From Pelargonium nanum (lineage: Eukaryota; Streptophyta; Magnoliopsida; Geraniales; Geraniaceae): a stretch of 29,432 nucleotides of DNA. The translations under genes and the position numbers were made by a program. The first letter of the stretch is position 1. Each line of letters starts with the position of its first letter. Below, in pieces: positions 11,293 through 22,200 of the stretch. The notes below the pieces were generated by a model, which was given only the letters and a program-made list of their open reading frames with translations, had not been told where the DNA came from and ran no database searches. The stretch lies in NCBI GenBank assembly GCA_036897485.1, contig JAYMTF010000837.1:1-29432 (forward strand). The letters are read 5' to 3'.

Positions 11293-13471
11293 GAATTTTT
11301 AGTTTTTATTATATAATTGACTCTCAAAATACCTTGTTAAATTTATATAAAATCGGCTATGAATTTAATGAAAAAACTCATAAAACAACCGAAAAATATT
11401 TAAAACAGCCTGGTTCTTTCACTACCACTAGTGGTATACAGTAATTCATCGAATCGAGTCCCTATTACGGAGTCTTTTTAGTTTAACCTCGTTTTTATTA
11501 AGGAGCTTAGTACATTTGTTTCTTTTTTAATCTTAAATATTCGGCTGAAAACTGCTAAAATTGCATTACGTGCTGTATCTTGTTATCTATCCTACACTAA
11601 ATATTTAATTGATATCACGAAAATTCCAATCGAAGACTCAAAACGTACTTAATGTAATACGGGCATACGGTACAGGAGGCCCAGAAAGAGAAGATAAAAC
11701 TAGAAGTTACTCACTCATCGGATCTAGGAGTACCAAAAATAGCAATTATTTCCTTTTTAGTATAAAAATTTCTAGTCCCCCGAGCCAGACTTAAGTTACA
11801 AAAAGAGTCTAGTTCGTAGCAAAGTCCAAGGTTTCTGAAAAGTATAAATACCAAGTTTACTTCTTAAAATAATAAAAGTGGGAGTATTTGAGTATGAAAA
11901 CACGGCATTATTATATGAAAAGCTAGGACCAAACTCTATCTTCTGTATCCATTTTTGTATAGCTCTTAATCTTCATTCTTGCTTGGGATTTTGCTTATCT
12001 TTTGTTCATTTTTTGGCTACCGCTTTTTTGTCATAAAACATTCTTACGTATAGGTGCTATACAGGGGTTTAAGTCCCAGATTCGTAATCCTGAACTGAGT
12101 AGTTGTCCCCGACAGCCAGTTCGTTCCTAAGAATGGCAACAAGTTTATTGTAATTGTACAAGAATTTTAGAGCTACATTGCATATGGATGAACCTCATTT
12201 ATACTTTAGTAGTTTATGGAATTCTCTTGCCAATAAAAACTATTTCTACTGAAAAGATACCTAGGAATCTTCATAAACAAAACTGCATTGAATAGTGAGT
12301 AGTGGAACACGTAAAACTAAAAACCCCTTGGTATCAGGACTCCTTTCGAACTCCACTAAGGAAAAGTACGGATTATAAAAAAAGGCTAGACTAAATTTTT
12401 ATTGATTTGTTACGTTGCAATGTGCGCTCGATAGCTACATAGCAATAAAGGAGAGTCCTTGAGCGCTGGCTATATATAGATATTTGAGAGAACCAATGAA
12501 CTAGAATCGGAATGGAGCATACGTGTTCAAATGTATACGCGGCTATTTCTATAAGTTTTTCAAAAGGGGTTTGTAGTGTTTTTAAGCAGTAGCGATTCCT
12601 AAGTTTAATCGGAGAGAGTATCTAGTATGGGTTTTTGATTTGTATAAGTTTCCCTTTGAAACTTTAAAAATAAATAATTAGAATAGGTAGGAGTAGGGAA
12701 ATACCTAGATGAGCAATCAAAACAATAGAATACAGGTTTCAATTTATAGGATGAATAAACCGGTAAGTCTCGTAAGGGCCCAAGCCATAAGGCACCAAAT
12801 CATGATTAAATCTATATTATCGATACAAACCCTCCTCATAGATAAGGGCTCTTTCCGATAGTGGTGAGAAGATCTAAATATCTTTGCGTTACTAAACTAA
12901 AGTTCATCTTGTAGGTAAGATCTAAATCTATGAATCGAGGTAAAGGAACCCTTTGCTACTCTAATATTTTTATGTCTCACCTAGATATTACATATACTTC
13001 TGTATCATAATATTTAATATAGAATCTTTTTTATTCCTATAAAACATACTAAGTAATAAGATTTATTTACATAACTTTATAAAGTGAAGCTTAAACAAAC
13101 TTTGCTCACTTAGGGTGTTCTGCTCCTCTTTTTTTAAGATAGCTTTACCGATTAAAAACGCATATATATACCCTAATTTCGAACGCTTTAATCTATATAT
13201 TACCTAGCCCCATATTAGGTTTTTGGAATACGCATTCAATAGCGAGTTGTAGCCAAATACATGAGGGTACCCCTCTGAAAAGTCAAACACTAATCAATAA
13301 ACTTACATAATTTAAAGAAATCTTTAAAGTTGCAACACATTAGTATTTTGTCGAGCACTGTTGGTTAATATATAAGAATTCTTTTCATTTTATCTGATAT
13401 CAAATACAGAATTAAAAGCTAATTTCCGACTATATTATCAAAAGATCTTTACTTTTTTAGGCGTTTGACAA
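11293..13471. other. Non-coding stretch
   Basis: The 61-codon plus-strand frame at 11609-11794 is not recognisable. A 14-bp perfect palindrome (TACCACTAGTGGTA) lies at 11423-11436. GCGCTC at 12424-12429 can pair with GAGCGC at 12461-12466. A plus-strand T-arm-like sequence (AGGGG, TTTAAGT, CCCAG) lies at 12063-12079. None of these identifies a gene. Confidence 0.5.
11423..11436. repeat. 14-bp perfect palindrome
   Basis: TACCACTAGTGGTA is a perfect inverted repeat with no spacer. Palindromes of this length are expected about three times in a sequence of this size, so it may be chance. It could be a protein-binding site, but nothing nearby supports that. Confidence 0.3.
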
Positions 13472-13540
13472 GGATATCACATGATTCGAACCTGCATGAC
13501 AGTTTTTAAATCTGTTTGCTTTACCAGTAGAACTCCGGGC
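13472..13540 (-). pseudogene. tRNA-like module, candidate anticodon UAA
   Basis: Read on the minus strand from 13540, this has a D-loop (CTGGTAAAGC), a 17-base anticodon arm (13515-13499) with four of five stem pairs and the loop TTTAAAA, and a T-arm with loop TTCGAAT and four of five pairs. The central loop triplet is TAA, so the decoded anticodon would be UAA (Leu). A Leu tRNA should have a long variable arm, yet only three bases lie between the anticodon and T arms. The acceptor strands (GCCCGGA and GATATCC) do not pair and the two linker bases at 8-9 are missing; total length is 69. The interior therefore folds while the acceptor does not. It is a decayed, chimeric or edited tRNA gene. 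Confidence 0.4.
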
Positions 13541-14863
13541 GAGGATACTTTTATTATTAAAGTTTTTCAATAGAGTTAGATAGTGAGCTTTTCTCATGCT
13601 AGTTGTAAGACTATCCAGCAGTACCTTACTAAATTTAGCTAAATATATAACAAGTATATAAGCAAGACTCCGGGGGTTGGGAATAGTACTTACTAACACT
13701 TACTAAAACTAAAAAAGCATAGAAATCTTACTTATTTTATTTAAAAGAAAAGTTCTCGGCAAAACAACAAAGCTTCATAATACATTCTAATAACTCCTAA
13801 AAAGTTTTTAATCCTGATAATTAGAGTAGCATGTATACTAAAACATAAAATTAAACAAAAGAAAGATTTTTGTATTATAGCTTTTCAGTATTCAAACACC
13901 GATACAACAAATTCTCATTCTCCGCTAAAAAAAGGACTACTAAAGAACTTTACTTGGTTCTTGTGCTGGTATTAGTTAGCTATAAATTTTTAATTATAGA
14001 CATACATTATGTTTACATAAGAGTTCTAAGGCAAGCTTTTTTTTTATAAGAAATACCTTAGAAAAAAAGAGAAAAAGATATAATAGTTTTTATTTATGTT
14101 CAAATGAGGAGTATCAAATTTATAAGAATAGTAATCCCTAATTTCTCATCCAAAAGCATACTTTATTTTATAGAGAATAATTTTCTGTATAAGTTTCCAG
14201 TCTAACTAAGGGGGAGAGCAGAAGTAGGGTCTAAATCCAGCCCTTGCTCTAAGTATATCATTGTCAAGAACGAAAGTTATATAAGGGGAGACCCCCACCA
14301 ATTAGATGCCGGAATTTACAAGCTTTCCAGTGATCTCCTTTTAGTTTTTTACTCATTTTAATTTTATCAATAATATCCAGAAAATGCACGACTTCCTTCA
14401 ACAAAGCGTACTTATACTTCGAACTGAAATATTGTATTAAAAAAAGAAAAGGTTACATTAATACAAAAAGGTTCAGTCTAGCTACTTTATATGATATGAC
14501 TAAAAGGTCCCCAATCAGGAGGGTCTTGATAAAGATTTAGATACAAATTTATTACAAATAATTACTAACATCTACTAAGCTAAAGCTTCTTGCCTTTAGA
14601 GCGGTCCTCCCATTCTTAGTATATAGTTTACTATAGGACATAGCTAAATATATATATGTGACTCTGAGATTTGAGACCCAACCATTCCTCGATTACAGTT
14701 CGTTCAATAAGCAGCCAAAAGTAAGATACATGTATAGAGTATACAAATTTTTGGGGAAGTTACTTGTTTTTAGATCTAGCACATGGGGTACTCGAGTGTG
14801 GAGTAATACGCAATCCTAATCTAGTGACGTAGTACTTTAAATCAGAAACTTTAAACTTTATTT
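13541..14863. other. Non-coding stretch with two hairpins
   Basis: No gene is supported; the 80-codon minus frame at 13457-13699 overlaps the tRNA-like module and is a shadow. An 8-bp stem joins TTCTAAGG (14024-14031) and CCTTAGAA (14056-14063) around a T-rich loop. A second structure at 14215-14250 has AGAGCA pairing with TGCTCT and an inner AGGG pairing with CCCT. Confidence 0.5.
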
Positions 14864-14947
14864 TGAGAGAATAAGATTTGAACCCACGATACAAAGTACG
14901 ATTTCTTGTTGATCTACCAAAGCCCTAAGACACTCAGCAATCTCTCC
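14864..14947 (-). tRNA. Class II (Ser-like) tRNA, anticodon arm degenerate
   Basis: This is the best-preserved tRNA in the window. Read from 14947 on the minus strand, acceptor strand GGAGAGA pairs with TCTCTCA at six of seven positions. The D-arm GCTGAG...GGC has the serine-type GCTGAGTG sequence and a three-pair stem. A variable arm GTAC-TTT-GTAT forms four pairs. The T-arm GTGGG, loop TTCAAAT and CTTAT pair at all five positions counting wobbles. Length is 84, right for a class II tRNA. Between D and variable arms the 22-base segment does not form an anticodon stem, so no anticodon can be read. The 5' strand TGGTAGAT resembles that of organellar tRNA-Ser, but its partner is changed. It may be a recently lost gene or need RNA editing; Ser is preferred over Leu from the D-arm. 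Confidence 0.5.
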
Positions 14948-16092
14948 ATAATTTTATACAAGGCAGACTGTCATCGAACGAAATTGTTTCTTTAAATTGT
15001 TTTGCTACTTTGAAGAAGGGACCCTTAGCGGCGCCTATCTGGTGTATTGTATAGCTGGTCGTTCATTAGTAGTTTATATTTCCTACGTGATTTTTATTAC
15101 TCAAATAGAAACAATCGAGCAGTCTCTGCTAAGTATCCAAAATATCTAGAGTTGCTTAATATATTAACAATGTAATTTGGGTGGGTAACTTAAAGCTCTT
15201 ATATACAGCTGTCTAGCTCTTTTTCTATTCTTTAATTGGTAGTATATTTTTAGTATAGAAACTTGTAAATTTTCATAATATAAAACTTGTGATACTATCG
15301 TTCAGAATCTAGCTCTATTATGGAAATACGCTCGTTACCAAAGTCCTTTAGATGCGGAAGCCCTCGTGTGTGTGTTGGTACTTTCTTTTTACGCATGCAA
15401 CTAGTCTAAACAGAGTCTTAGTGGTGCAGACCTAAAATATGGATATTCAGCAAATAGTCAAATTAATTGATGCATAAATGGATCCAGAGTAAAATATATT
15501 AGGATATAACTTTAATTATTGAAGTGGTTGCGTATTATATAAATTCATATACGTAAGACTATTACTATTTACTCAGATAGGAAGTCCCTTAGTTAATAAT
15601 TATTACTAGATAAAACACTATCAACACAAGATTAGTCATTTTCACCACTAGGTTGTTAGACTTAGACTCTGATTATCAGGCTTGTATAAAAATAATTTTT
15701 ATCTTTATGAGGGCTATATCTGAAGTAGCCCCTCCACATTGGCGTAATAGGTCCCCCAGGAATATCTAATACCTAGTATCCTTTTTGATCTTCTTCTCTT
15801 ATGCTCTTGGTTGTAGTTCTGGTTTTTTGTATTTGATCTCACTTCCTTAGGGAAAACAGGTGTCATAGATTTCTCATATATACTGGACTCGCTTTTATGA
15901 AAAATGAAACACAAAGACAAGAAAGAGAAGAAAGGAATTAGGTAATGTAATTACTCATTATTTAGTAGAGTAGCTACAGAAGAAGTAAGGCAAACGCTTG
16001 TGTTTGAGCTTGGCTTGCTTTACTGACTGGATGAACAAGAGCAACTAAGAGCTACAGATCGGAGATAGTCCTTATGCCTTTGACTCTTAGAT
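14948..16092. other. Non-coding stretch with one basic minus-strand frame
   Basis: Most of this is featureless. At 15714-15920 on the minus strand a 68-codon frame (TTG start, open upstream for about ten more codons) has a hydrophobic beginning and a basic centre (HKRRRSKR). It lies just downstream, on the same strand, of the Lys-rich repeat tract and may be its decayed tail. I do not recognise it. Confidence 0.4.
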
Positions 16093-17038
16093 TTAGGGAA
16101 TTCCTTTGGTTAAGTCTAAGATTATTAAGAAGTAAAGGCAAGCTTGTCTTGTCAAAAGTGAGGGATGCTTTAGCTTGTAACAGAAGAAACAAGATAAATC
16201 TTGCCTGTGGGTATGAGGAGCTATACCCTCTTTCCTAGCTGCTATAGTTCTACCTGTCTTACTAACTTCAGGAATTTTGAGAGGACTTTAATAGCCCTGC
16301 TGTAATACCTAAATACCTAAGAATTGAATTCCTTAACTTCTTTTTTGTCCTCCAAACAAGTTTGCCTAAGTCTTTTAGAAGCCCATAATCACCTATAATT
16401 TGTTCCTAGGCTTAGGCTAGCCCCTTTTATTACTTCCTAACTGGAGCCTTACTCTTATAAGCCTTCTTCTTCCAGCCTAAACTTACAGTACCTGTTTTAC
16501 CAGCTACACTCTTCTTGATCCAACTCTACTTTTAGATACCTAACAATTCTAAATATAATAGGAGCTTCCTTTAGTTATAAAACTTCTCGAGGAGCTGACC
16601 TCTATAAGAAAAAAATTACTCGCAAAAATTACCTGTTTACTTAATAACCTTCCTTAACTGGAAAGTAGGATTCTTAATCTTGAAATACTGAATTCCTCCC
16701 ACTTGTACTATTTCTATCTTCTTTTTTAAGGAACACCTTAAAGATTTTACTCACGGGAAACCTACGCTTGGTTCTACTTGAAATTTAATTCTCACAACCT
16801 CTCAAGCAACTAGACTCTTCCATTTCTTAATCATATTGGAAATAATCTAAGGAAACTTACCCATTTGTATACATTAAGTTCTCAAAAGAGAAGCAAAAAG
16901 TTTAGGCTTTTATTCTTCCTTAATATCCCTAGCTACTAAGAAAATACATGAGTTTAAGTCCCGTAGTATACTATAATAGCTATAATAGAGAGAGCTACCC
17001 TTTATATATAGATATTCTTTCTTCCTAAATCTTAACTA

Positions 17039-17095
17039 TTATTAGTTAGTAATAGGATAAAGAGTATAATAGTAATAGTAATAGTTAGTATTGCT
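17039..17095. repeat. Imperfect TAATAG-type microsatellite
   Basis: Units of TAATAG and TTAGTA follow each other with small variations, the cleanest part being at about 17067-17088. It lies inside the Lys-rich repeat tract and marks a break in its open pieces. Simple-sequence expansion is the likely cause. Confidence 0.4.
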
Positions 17096-17126
17096 TGTTA
17101 AGGTTATTACCTCCTCTTTCTTGTTC

Positions 17127-17360
17127 TTATCCTAAAAGAGGGCAGAGCCTTAATACTCTCTTACCAGTAATCTCAATTACACTCCTCTGTAGAGCTACAC
17201 CCTTCTTAGCTAAACTCTGTATCCTGATAGCTTTCTTTCTAGCCTAACTCTGACTCTTCTGGGTTATACCTTCCTTAGGAGCTCTACTCTTATAGGTCTT
17301 CTTGTTCCTATGGGTATTGAGTTTACTGTTACCTATAGATACTATGTTACTACTCTTCAT
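17127..17360 (-). pseudogene. ATG-started basic repeat frame split by one TAG
   Basis: An ATG at 17360 opens 38 codons of Lys-, Ser- and Asn-rich sequence (beginning MKSSN and containing NKKTYKSRAP). It meets TAG at 17246-17244 and continues in the same frame for 38 more codons (ARKKAIRIQ, then AKKGVALQR) to a TAA at 17129-17127. The two halves have the same basic composition and belong to the same repeat family as the piece upstream. The simplest reading is a pseudogene with one point mutation. Amber suppression or a reassigned TAG would give a 77-residue protein, but nothing else in the window supports a changed code. Confidence 0.35.
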
Positions 17361-17443
17361 ATTCCCTTTTTAACTGGTTAAGAAAACTTCTTTATCTTGT
17401 AAAAACCAATTCCTACTCTATTTCTATATCTTACTTTAACTAA

Positions 17444-17725
17444 CTATAGATTCGTAATTAGTTTCTTAAACTTGCTCCAAATAATAGTGGAACCCCTCTT
17501 ATTAACAGCCAGACCTTTCTTAGCAGCACTCTTCTTAGTCTGTATCATACCTTTCTTATGCATATCTCTACCTGCTCTCTTATGAATAACTATAACTCCC
17601 TTCTTCTTAACTACTATACCTCTATTAGGGGCTATACTTATCTTATGGGTTCTACCTGTCTTAGCAGTACCCACAGACCCCACCAACTGCTTATTGACTT
17701 CTTTGTTACTTAGTTTCCAAAAACT
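17444..17725 (-). pseudogene. Longest intact piece of the Lys-rich repeat
   Basis: This is 93 codons, open from stop to stop. A TTG at 17686 is the only bacterial-style start and there is no ATG near the beginning. About a quarter of the residues are Lys or Arg. Units read roughly as ISIAPNRG, IVVKKKG, VIVIHKRA, GRDMHKKG, MIQTKKSA, AKKG and LAVNKRGS, with KKG or KRG/KRA ending most of them. There are no cysteines or acidic clusters, no membrane segment and no signal peptide. It has no ribosome-binding site. A perfect 8-bp hairpin at 17780-17799 lies just upstream on this strand. It could be expressed as a small basic protein, but the surrounding broken pieces argue for a gene remnant. Confidence 0.35.
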
Positions 17726-17779
17726 TTAATTACAAATTATCAGTAAAAAAGTCTCTAATAACGCAACAATTTCTACCTC

Positions 17780-17799
17780 GACTAAATCTAAATTTAGTC
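17780..17799. repeat. Perfect 8-bp hairpin with tetraloop
   Basis: GACTAAAT (17780-17787) pairs with ATTTAGTC (17792-17799) around CTAA. It sits between two pieces of the Lys-rich tract. Stems of this length are expected around ten times by chance in the window, so no function is claimed. Confidence 0.3.
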
Positions 17800-18282
17800 T
17801 ACAGAGCTCTTACTTTATAAGACTCGAAAACTTCCCCTCTTTTATTTACTAAATTTCTTTTAGCTTTAGGTCTTCTTGCTAACTACTTTAAAACCCTGGA
17901 AATAACAAAAGAACACAAAAACAACTCACTCAGTTCTCAATCTCTTAAATACCTATCCTCTTACTCAGACCTATACTACCAATCTGTATCTTATTAGTCC
18001 TCACAGCCTCTTTCTTAAGAGTCTTATGGGTCTTATGAGCTATACCTAAACTTTTCTTGATACCTAGACCATTCCTCTTAATCTTAAATACCTTCTGGAA
18101 TACCTATAACTTTCTTAAGGAGATAGACTCTTACTCTTATGCAGCTTCTTACGAGCCCTCGTAGCTTTATTAGTCTTGATAGCTCCTGTACTACCAGCCT
18201 TAGGGTTGTCCAACTTATCCTGTTTACGCTTGTTAGATGCAACTTTAATAGTGATACAGAATCCTGCTACTATTAGTGGGTG

Positions 18283-19198
18283 CTAGGAAAAGGATCTATA
18301 AAACACCCTAATCATAAACTAAGTTTTAATTGGAGGGGTTCTTTTTATATAAAATATCCAATTCAATATTGTGCCGTAAAGTAATTTAAAAGAAGTTCCG
18401 TTTACTCCTTATTGCACCACAATTTGCGAGGGTATAATATTATAGTATCTGGTTTACTAAAGAAATCCAATAGAATTCGATCTAAATACTTTGTTTACTC
18501 GGACAACTTACGAGAGTCGTTTTGATAAATATAAAGTCAAAAAATTGCATGAACCTCTTGTAAAATTTACATAGAGCAGATCCCTAAGTTTAAAATGGAC
18601 CAAACGAAAGTGTAACTGCTTTAAAATCAACTCAAAAAAACGGACACCCTTTTTATTAAATTAAGCAGTGGTTATTGTCTACTCACCTGGGGTAAAGTAT
18701 ATGGTAGATGGGCGAGATCCAGAGAATTTGTACGTTGAACAGGTACTTATTGGACAAAAAGTTTAGTGTTATCGAATATAAAAAATTACTATATTCATTC
18801 GTGAAAATACGAAAAAGAGAAGCGGTTTTGTAAGCAAGTTCAAACAACTATATAGTAACGTCAATCAAGGGATAGACAAACAAATAAAACACTAATATCT
18901 ACAGAACCCTCCTAAAACGAGGACCCTTATTATATGGCCCTTACCGTATCATTACTTATTTCTAACTCTTAAGCGAAAGCCCAGTAATTTAGTCTACAAC
19001 ATACTAAGCTGAAGGGTTTCTCATGACTGTTGCATACTTAATACTATGCAAAATAAGGACAAGTAAATAATATAATACCAGAGAAACTCTATATTCGTAC
19101 TTATTTAGAAGACTAAGTAAGAGATCCTTGCTATAGGAATCTATAATCTAAATTTGAACCTAACACAAAGCAAACAAGAGGCAAAAACTTATTGTATG
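18283..19198. other. Non-coding stretch
   Basis: No gene is supported. The pyrimidine bias of the preceding tract stops abruptly near 18290, where ordinary AT-rich background resumes. A weak minus-strand T-loop-like TTCAAAT lies at 19151-19157 with no stem. Confidence 0.5.
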
Positions 19199-19270
19199 TG
19201 GGTTATAATCGAGTTTATAGACTGAGAGAACAGACGGTAGACAATCACGGGTTCGAATCCGCTTAACCAG
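19199..19270 (+). pseudogene. tRNA-like module of canonical length
   Basis: The 72-base module has acceptor strands TGGGTTA and TAACCAG pairing at six of seven positions (one wobble), then TA at positions 8-9 as in real tRNAs. The T-loop is the consensus TTCGAAT, part of GTTCGAATCC at 19251-19260, but its stem ACGGG/CCGCT has only three of five pairs. Exactly 39 bases separate position 9 from the T-stem, the normal number. GTTT (19213-19216) could pair with GAAC (19228-19231) as a shifted D-stem. The anticodon arm does not pair and no anticodon can be read. Ends and spacing are kept while the interior is scrambled, so this is probably a dead tRNA gene. Confidence 0.35.
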
Positions 19271-22200
19271 ATGTGCTTTATTAGATGTAAAATCTGACAG
19301 ACCCGGTTTGCTTATGAATCCCCAGGGTTGAAACACAGCCAAATCTTAACAAGAATTTCTACAACAAAGAGGAAAGTTTAAAGCTAAAGGGTATTTGTAT
19401 CCGTGCTTTTCCCTTCCTCAGTAAAATTTGAGACCTTATAATTGTACCACTCTACAGTAATACATGTCACAACGTGCCGCATTTCTGAGTAGGGACCCGT
19501 TTTATCCTTGTAAAAGGATTCTCAAAAAGCTTTATCTTGCGTTTCTTAACTAAAAAGAGAATATCTAAAATTGAAAAAGACTTAAAGTCTTGATCTTGAA
19601 TATAGAATTCAACCCATTCTACTGGACTGTCCTCTATAATTAATAAATGGAGTCTGCTCTGCCTTTGTAATGAACTTGGTACCTAAGGCGTTTGTTCCTA
19701 TTATCGATAGCAGCCCCTAGGCTTGGTTCAATATTAGTCACTAATAAAGTTTTTACTCTTCGAGTTTATAGTATCCATTTTTGGTACGGCTCTAGCTTAA
19801 TACTCTTTTGGAGTCAAGGCTTTTAGGGGCTTCTATTAAGGGTCATATAATGGAGGATTTCCATTAGGATACACTCACCCCAATACAAATCTAAACTTAC
19901 GGGCTATTTCTCCTCCAAAATTTTGCTATATCTATACTCTATTAGACATTTACCCTAGTCCACCCAGAATAGTATACCTCAATTCTTAACAAGCAACTGA
20001 CTTTCATGAAAAAATAGGAAGGGTTTTGCGGGTTACTTCCCTTGTCTTTTTTTAAAAATAATATATACTACAACAAAACTTTTATGTAATTCCAAATAGA
20101 TACCGAGGTATTCCAAAAGAATAAAACTCGAGCTCCCTATGATAAAAAAAGTAATAATGGGAACCTCCTATTTTATTGAGTATTTCCCTTTTTTCTGATA
20201 TCTCTGGTTCTAGTAATATACGTAAATTAACCATTAAGTCGAATATAAAGAAGCCTCTGTCAATCTCTTTTCTATTTTAATATATAACTTTATTTAGAAA
20301 AATTGCTGTTTTGTTATTTTAGGGTACCCCTTAAGTAACTTCCCATTTAACTACCAGACTTATTTGAATATTACTTAATTTTTAGTTTACACGTAATCAT
20401 ATAGGATGGAATCTATTATTATGAGTATAAAAAACGTAACGGGTCCTTGTATATTTTTAGATTTTGGATCCTTTCTTTTGTCTGTTGTGAATACAACAGG
20501 GACTTTTAGAACGTCGCTTTAATTAAAAGGAAGCACTCACTTCTAGAAGGGGGATCCCTTATATAATAAATTGTTAAATTTAAGTTTTTAGTTAAGTATT
20601 ACCCTTATCCTGCTTCAGAATCTGAGATAGTATATACTCCAAAAGAAAGACTTGCTTACTCTCGGCCTGAAGCTTTTGTTTGCAACGATAAAATTTACTT
20701 TTTTATAGGGCTGTCTGTATTAAATGTAGGATGCTCTCAACCAACCCGGAGTCCGACTCAAACGTAAGAGTACTCTTTTACACGCCTATACATACACTTT
20801 GTCTTGTCAAATCGGAATATCCGAAAAGGAACCCTCATGAAGCTGGATCGCCTGAACTTCTGTGCTAAATATCATAAAGGGAAGCTGACTTTGGTTAAGT
20901 ATAGTAAGTATACTTGGTTTGGGCTCCTCTTATGAAATAAAAAGAGCAAAAAGTTTATAATTAGTTAGTCCATAAAAGGACTGGACGTTTGAGCAAGGTT
21001 GCCTGTTAAGAATTCCAGATTCTAATTGAAAAAAGATTATTTTAAGAAACTCCTTACCTTAATATTAGTAGTCAAGTAACTCGATTTAGGTAAAGAACTT
21101 CCTATGACACAAGATTTCTTTTCTTAAATTAAAAGGCTGCTATTCATTCTGCATACCGAAAAAGCTACACTTGACCTGGTAACTTTTTAAAAATTCTAGT
21201 GTCTTCCTAGCTTGATATGAATTTAATAAAATAACTCAGTAGAAAGTTCGGCTTCTTACATTCCTAGAGTGCGATAATCCAAGAGTTTAACCCACTTTTA
21301 TCTCGGTCTTAGTTATCACTGATCTACTCGAAAAAATCCCAGCTACCTTAGGAGTTCCTTTGGGGGCTTCTCTAATAATTTTAGATATTAGGTATAAATT
21401 TCGTCTGCTTTCGAAAGTATCCCCTATTATTTAGCTTCATAAAGTCCCTGTGAAAAGTATACCTCAGCAATTAGCCATATTTAAAAGGATCCATTAAATT
21501 TAATACAAAATTACTTGCCTATAACTTTAAATAACTTTAGCTTTGGAAAAATAGGTGATTAAATTCGCTTAAATAACGAGTTTTATTATGTAATCTTTAA
21601 AGTACCCAAGTTAGGAAGGTTCCTGGGTGACAGTTTACTAGGTCACTGGTTTCTATTTTACATAGTCAAACGGAGTCCTATCAAGTAAAGTAGTAGGCTC
21701 TAATTAGGAATTGGTTGTCCGAGGGAAGTTATAATGCATATGGCAATCAAACAAAGAAGAAGTTTTTCTTGGATCTAATCGGTAAATAGACTCCTAACAT
21801 ACTCTTACTTAAGTAGTAACTACAAGATTTTTAAGTCCTTTTTAATTCACAACACCCAATTCTGCAATAAAACTAGGGATTTCAATAGTTAAAACTAACC
21901 TCCAAAAAGAGAGAAGAGAGTAAACTTTGGTTGGAGTATCTGGAGAATATATAGAAAATATATAGTTGTATGCGGGACCTGTAACTGTTTCGTATCTCGT
22001 TTATAAGCTCTCTCAACTTGCCAATATTATGAGGTACGTGACTTTCGCTTACTTTGATTCAGAATCTGGTCTGTTACTAACGCTAGCTAAGATTTTAGTG
22101 CAGTTGTTTTAGACTCCTCGAATACAAGAGAATCTCCTAAGGAATACTTTGATCTAAAAGTAGGAGTATTGATCAGTATAACTATAAATACAAAAAAGCA

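Larger units (their letters stand above)
16093..18282 (-). pseudogene. Frameshifted Lys-rich octapeptide-repeat gene remnant
   Basis: On the minus strand the tract reads in successive frames as basic protein pieces: 18282-18115 (ends in SKSLSP), 18103-17945 (HKTHKTLKK), 17725-17444, 17360-17127, 16525-16430 (KKKAYKSKAP) and 16287-16093 (SKTGRTIAARKEGIAP). Short phrases recur between pieces: KTGRT, IAP, THR or THK, YKS-AP, KKG. The longest piece has an irregular spacing of about eight residues, so the DNA repeat is about 24 bases. The plus strand is correspondingly rich in CTTCTTA-type pyrimidine words, unlike the flanks. Stops and frame changes break it at least five times. I do not recognise the family; basic repeats of this kind occur in histone H1-like and other nucleic-acid-binding proteins, but that is only analogy. 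It may be a pseudogene, or a low-complexity satellite that only looks coding. Confidence 0.45.

Noticed and set aside
13457..13699. 80-codon minus-strand frame
   Set aside because: Runs through the tRNA-like module at 13472-13540 and is best explained as its shadow.
19160..19342. 60-codon minus-strand frame
   Set aside because: Antisense to the tRNA-like module at 19199-19270.
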